A stretch of DNA of 6,431 nt from Pseudomonadota bacterium (GTDB lineage Bacteria > Pseudomonadota > Gammaproteobacteria > Acidiferrobacterales > Sulfurifustaceae): NCBI GenBank assembly GCA_020354085.1, contig CP070641.1, positions 507,642-514,072 of the forward strand. Reading direction: 5' to 3'. Positions within the stretch are counted from its first letter, which is position 1, and every line of letters begins with the position of its first letter. The position numbers and the translations under genes are program-made. Of the stretch, positions 4,909 to 6,431 are shown in pieces. The notes under the pieces were generated by a model. It was not told where the DNA came from. It searched no databases and worked only from the letters and a program-made list of their open reading frames with translations.

Positions 4909-5874
4909 ATGAAGCCGGAAATCGAAACTGTCACGCCGCCCGAAATCGCGGCAATCGCCGCCGCGCCGCCGCGCAGCTTGCGTCTTCTGGCGCGCGAGTA
5001 CTTCGCGCTCACCAAGCCGCGTGTGGTGGCGCTCATCGTGTTCACCGCCGTGGTCGGCATGTTCTTGTCGACCCCAGGCGCGTTGCCGCTTATTCCGTTC
5101 CTCGCCGGCACGCTCGGCATCGCGCTTGCGGCCGGTGCCGCTGCCGCGCTCAATCAAGTGATCGACCAGCGTGCCGATGCCGTCATGGCGCGCACCCGCT
5201 GGCGCCCGTTGCCGACCGGCCAGCTCACGGCGCTTGAGGCCATTACCTTCGCTATCGTGTTGGGCACGATTGCCATGGCCGTTCTGATGGCGCTGGTCAA
5301 CACACTCACGGCCGTGCTCACCTTCGCGTCGCTGATCGGCTACTCAATTGTTTATACCGTGTGGCTCAAGCGTGCCACGCCGCAGAACATCGTAATCGGC
5401 GGCGCTGCGGGTGCTGCACCACCCGTGCTGGGGTGGGCCGCGATCACGGGCGAGGTGAGCAGCGATGCGCTGCTCATGTTCCTGATTATCTTCGTCTGGA
5501 CGCCGCCGCACTTCTGGGCGTTGGCGCTTTACCGCGAGAAGGAATATGCCAAGGTCGGCATCCCCATGTTGCCGGTGACGCACGGCAATGCCTACACACG
5601 CCTGCAGATCTTGCTCTATACGATCATGTTGAGTGCCGTGACCATCATGCCGTTTGCCTCGCGCATGGCCGGGTGGCTATATCTGCTTGGTGCATTGGTC
5701 TTGAACGCCGGATTCCTGTACTACGCGTGGCGCCTGTATCGCGCGTACAGCGATGCGCTCGCGCGCCGCACCTTTGCGTACTCGATCCAGTATCTAGCCC
5801 TGCTGTTCGCGCTGCTGTTGATCGACCACTACGGCGTCTATATTCACGGGGCCTTACAGTCCGCGCTGTACTGA
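4909..5874 (+). CDS. ctaB: Heme O synthase (protoheme IX farnesyltransferase)
   Basis: CtaB is an integral membrane prenyltransferase of the UbiA superfamily that attaches a farnesyl group to heme B to make heme O, the substrate for CtaA. The 321-residue protein shows the Asp-rich motif LNQVIDQRADAVMARTRWRPLP (Asn82, Asp86, Asp90, then the RTRWRP basic patch), the LKRATPQNIVIGGAAGAAPP segment (about residues 153-172), TPPHFWALALYREKEY (198-213) and VGIPMLPVTHG (216-226). These are all family hallmarks and no key residue is missing. ATG 4909 is chosen, 19 bases after the ctaA stop. An in-frame ATG at 4858 lies inside ctaA and would add 17 non-conserved residues. The ribosome binding site is weak. 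The N-terminus before helix 1 is Ala/Pro-rich and probably cytoplasmic. The stop overlaps the SCO start by one base. Confidence 0.97.
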   Translation: MKPEIETVTPPEIAAIAAAPPRSLRLLAREYFALTKPRVVALIVFTAVVGMFLSTPGALPLIPFLAGTLGIALAAGAAAALNQVIDQRADAVMARTRWRPLPTGQLTALEAITFAIVLGTIAMAVLMALVNTLTAVLTFASLIGYSIVYTVWLKRATPQNIVIGGAAGAAPPVLGWAAITGEVSSDALLMFLIIFVWTPPHFWALALYREKEYAKVGIPMLPVTHGNAYTRLQILLYTIMLSAVTIMPFASRMAGWLYLLGALVLNAGFLYYAWRLYRAYSDALARRTFAYSIQYLALLFALLLIDHYGVYIHGALQSALY

Positions 5875-6431
5875 TGTCTCTACGATTGCGCGTTGTTGGA
5901 TTGGCTATGTGCGCCGTCGTCTTGGCGCTGGCGGCGTGCTCGCCCAAGCCTGCCAAATTCAAGGGCACCGATATCAGCCAGGTCGATTGGGGCGGTGAGT
6001 TCGAGCTGACCGCGCACACGGGTCAACGCGCCAAGAGCGCGGACTACCGCGGCAAGGTGATGGTGCTGTTCTTCGGTTATACGCACTGCCCGGATATCTG
6101 CGCGCCGACGCTGTCCAAGCTCGCGGAGTCGGTCAAGGCACTCGGGCCGGACGCCGGGCGCGTGCAAGTGTTGTTCGTGACCGTCGATCCGAAGCACGAC
6201 ACGCCAGCGCAGCTCGCGGGTTTCATCCCGAAGTTCCATCCCTCGTTCATCGGCCTAACCGGGAATGAGGATGAGGTCAAAGCCGTCGCGCGCGACTATA
6301 AAGTCGCCTTCTATACCAACCCGCAGTCGAGCGCCGAACGCACCCTGATAGACCACTTCGGTGGCCTGATGGTGAAGGATGCCAAGGGTAAGCTCCGCCT
6401 CGCACTGAAGAACGACGCTGCAGTCGCCGAC
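5874..6431 (+). CDS. SCO1/SenC/PrrC family copper chaperone lipoprotein, 3' end cut by the window
   Basis: SCO proteins are periplasmic thioredoxin-fold factors that load copper into, or reduce, the CuA site of subunit II. The ATG overlaps the ctaB stop (TGATG, one base). The frame stays open for 186 residues to the window edge, so the last few residues and the stop are missing. An N-terminal hydrophobic segment ends in a lipobox (LAAC, Cys22), predicting a lipoprotein anchored in the membrane. The domain shows FFGYTHCPDIC (copper-binding CxxxC, Cys72 and Cys76), VTVDPKHDTP (103-111 region) and LIDHFGGLMV with copper ligand His161. All three SCO copper ligands are present. The VDPxxDTP motif carries Lys-His where Glu-Arg is common. 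It is the last visible gene of the SURF1-SCJ3247-ctaA-ctaB-SCO unit, where the second member is the SCO-like gene starting at 3247. Confidence 0.95.
   Translation, partial: MSLRLRVVGLAMCAVVLALAACSPKPAKFKGTDISQVDWGGEFELTAHTGQRAKSADYRGKVMVLFFGYTHCPDICAPTLSKLAESVKALGPDAGRVQVLFVTVDPKHDTPAQLAGFIPKFHPSFIGLTGNEDEVKAVARDYKVAFYTNPQSSAERTLIDHFGGLMVKDAKGKLRLALKNDAAVAD

Overview
This window carries most of an aa3-type cytochrome c oxidase (heme-copper terminal oxidase) locus from a GC-rich bacterium, most likely a gammaproteobacterium. From memory, the gene order matches the Pseudomonas aeruginosa PA0106-PA0114 cluster: subunit I, Cox11, subunit III, an opposite-strand small membrane protein, SURF1, a thioredoxin-fold protein, heme A synthase, heme O synthase, SCO. 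The species cannot be named from the sequence.

Layout. Bases 1-397 are the 3' end of ctaD (subunit I). A tiny single-helix membrane protein (430-561) follows and overlaps ctaG/cox11 (552-1190), the periplasmic copper chaperone for CuB. Next is ctaE (subunit III, 1246-2121), with its own strong ribosome binding site. A strong intrinsic terminator (2149-2185) closes this structural block. A two-helix protein of the DUF2909 type lies on the minus strand (2201-2419), pointing towards the terminator. A short divergent control region (2420-2500) has overlapping -10-like hexamers for the two directions. The second plus-strand block is a tightly packed assembly operon: SURF1 (2501-3250), an SCO-like thioredoxin-fold protein (3247-3861), ctaA (3861-4889), ctaB (4909-5874) and SCO1/senC (5874 to beyond the window end). 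Three of its four junctions overlap by 1 or 4 bases, and the fourth has a 19-base gap.

How the genes work together. CtaB farnesylates heme B to heme O, and CtaA normally converts heme O to heme A. SURF1 helps place heme a in subunit I. Cox11 delivers copper to CuB in subunit I, and SCO1 delivers copper or reducing power to CuA in subunit II (encoded upstream, outside the window). Subunit III joins the finished enzyme.

The locus type is well known, so the unusual points are in the details. The ctaA product has glutamine in place of both conserved heme-ligand histidines of its N-terminal, substrate-side half, while both C-terminal heme ligands are intact. The SCO-like protein after SURF1 keeps a CxxxC pair but has Glu-Asn where SCO has its copper-binding Asp-His. 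Cox11 ends in a His/Gln-rich tail. No RNA genes, CRISPR arrays, mobile elements or long repeats were seen. No stretch of 300 bases or more lacks a gene.
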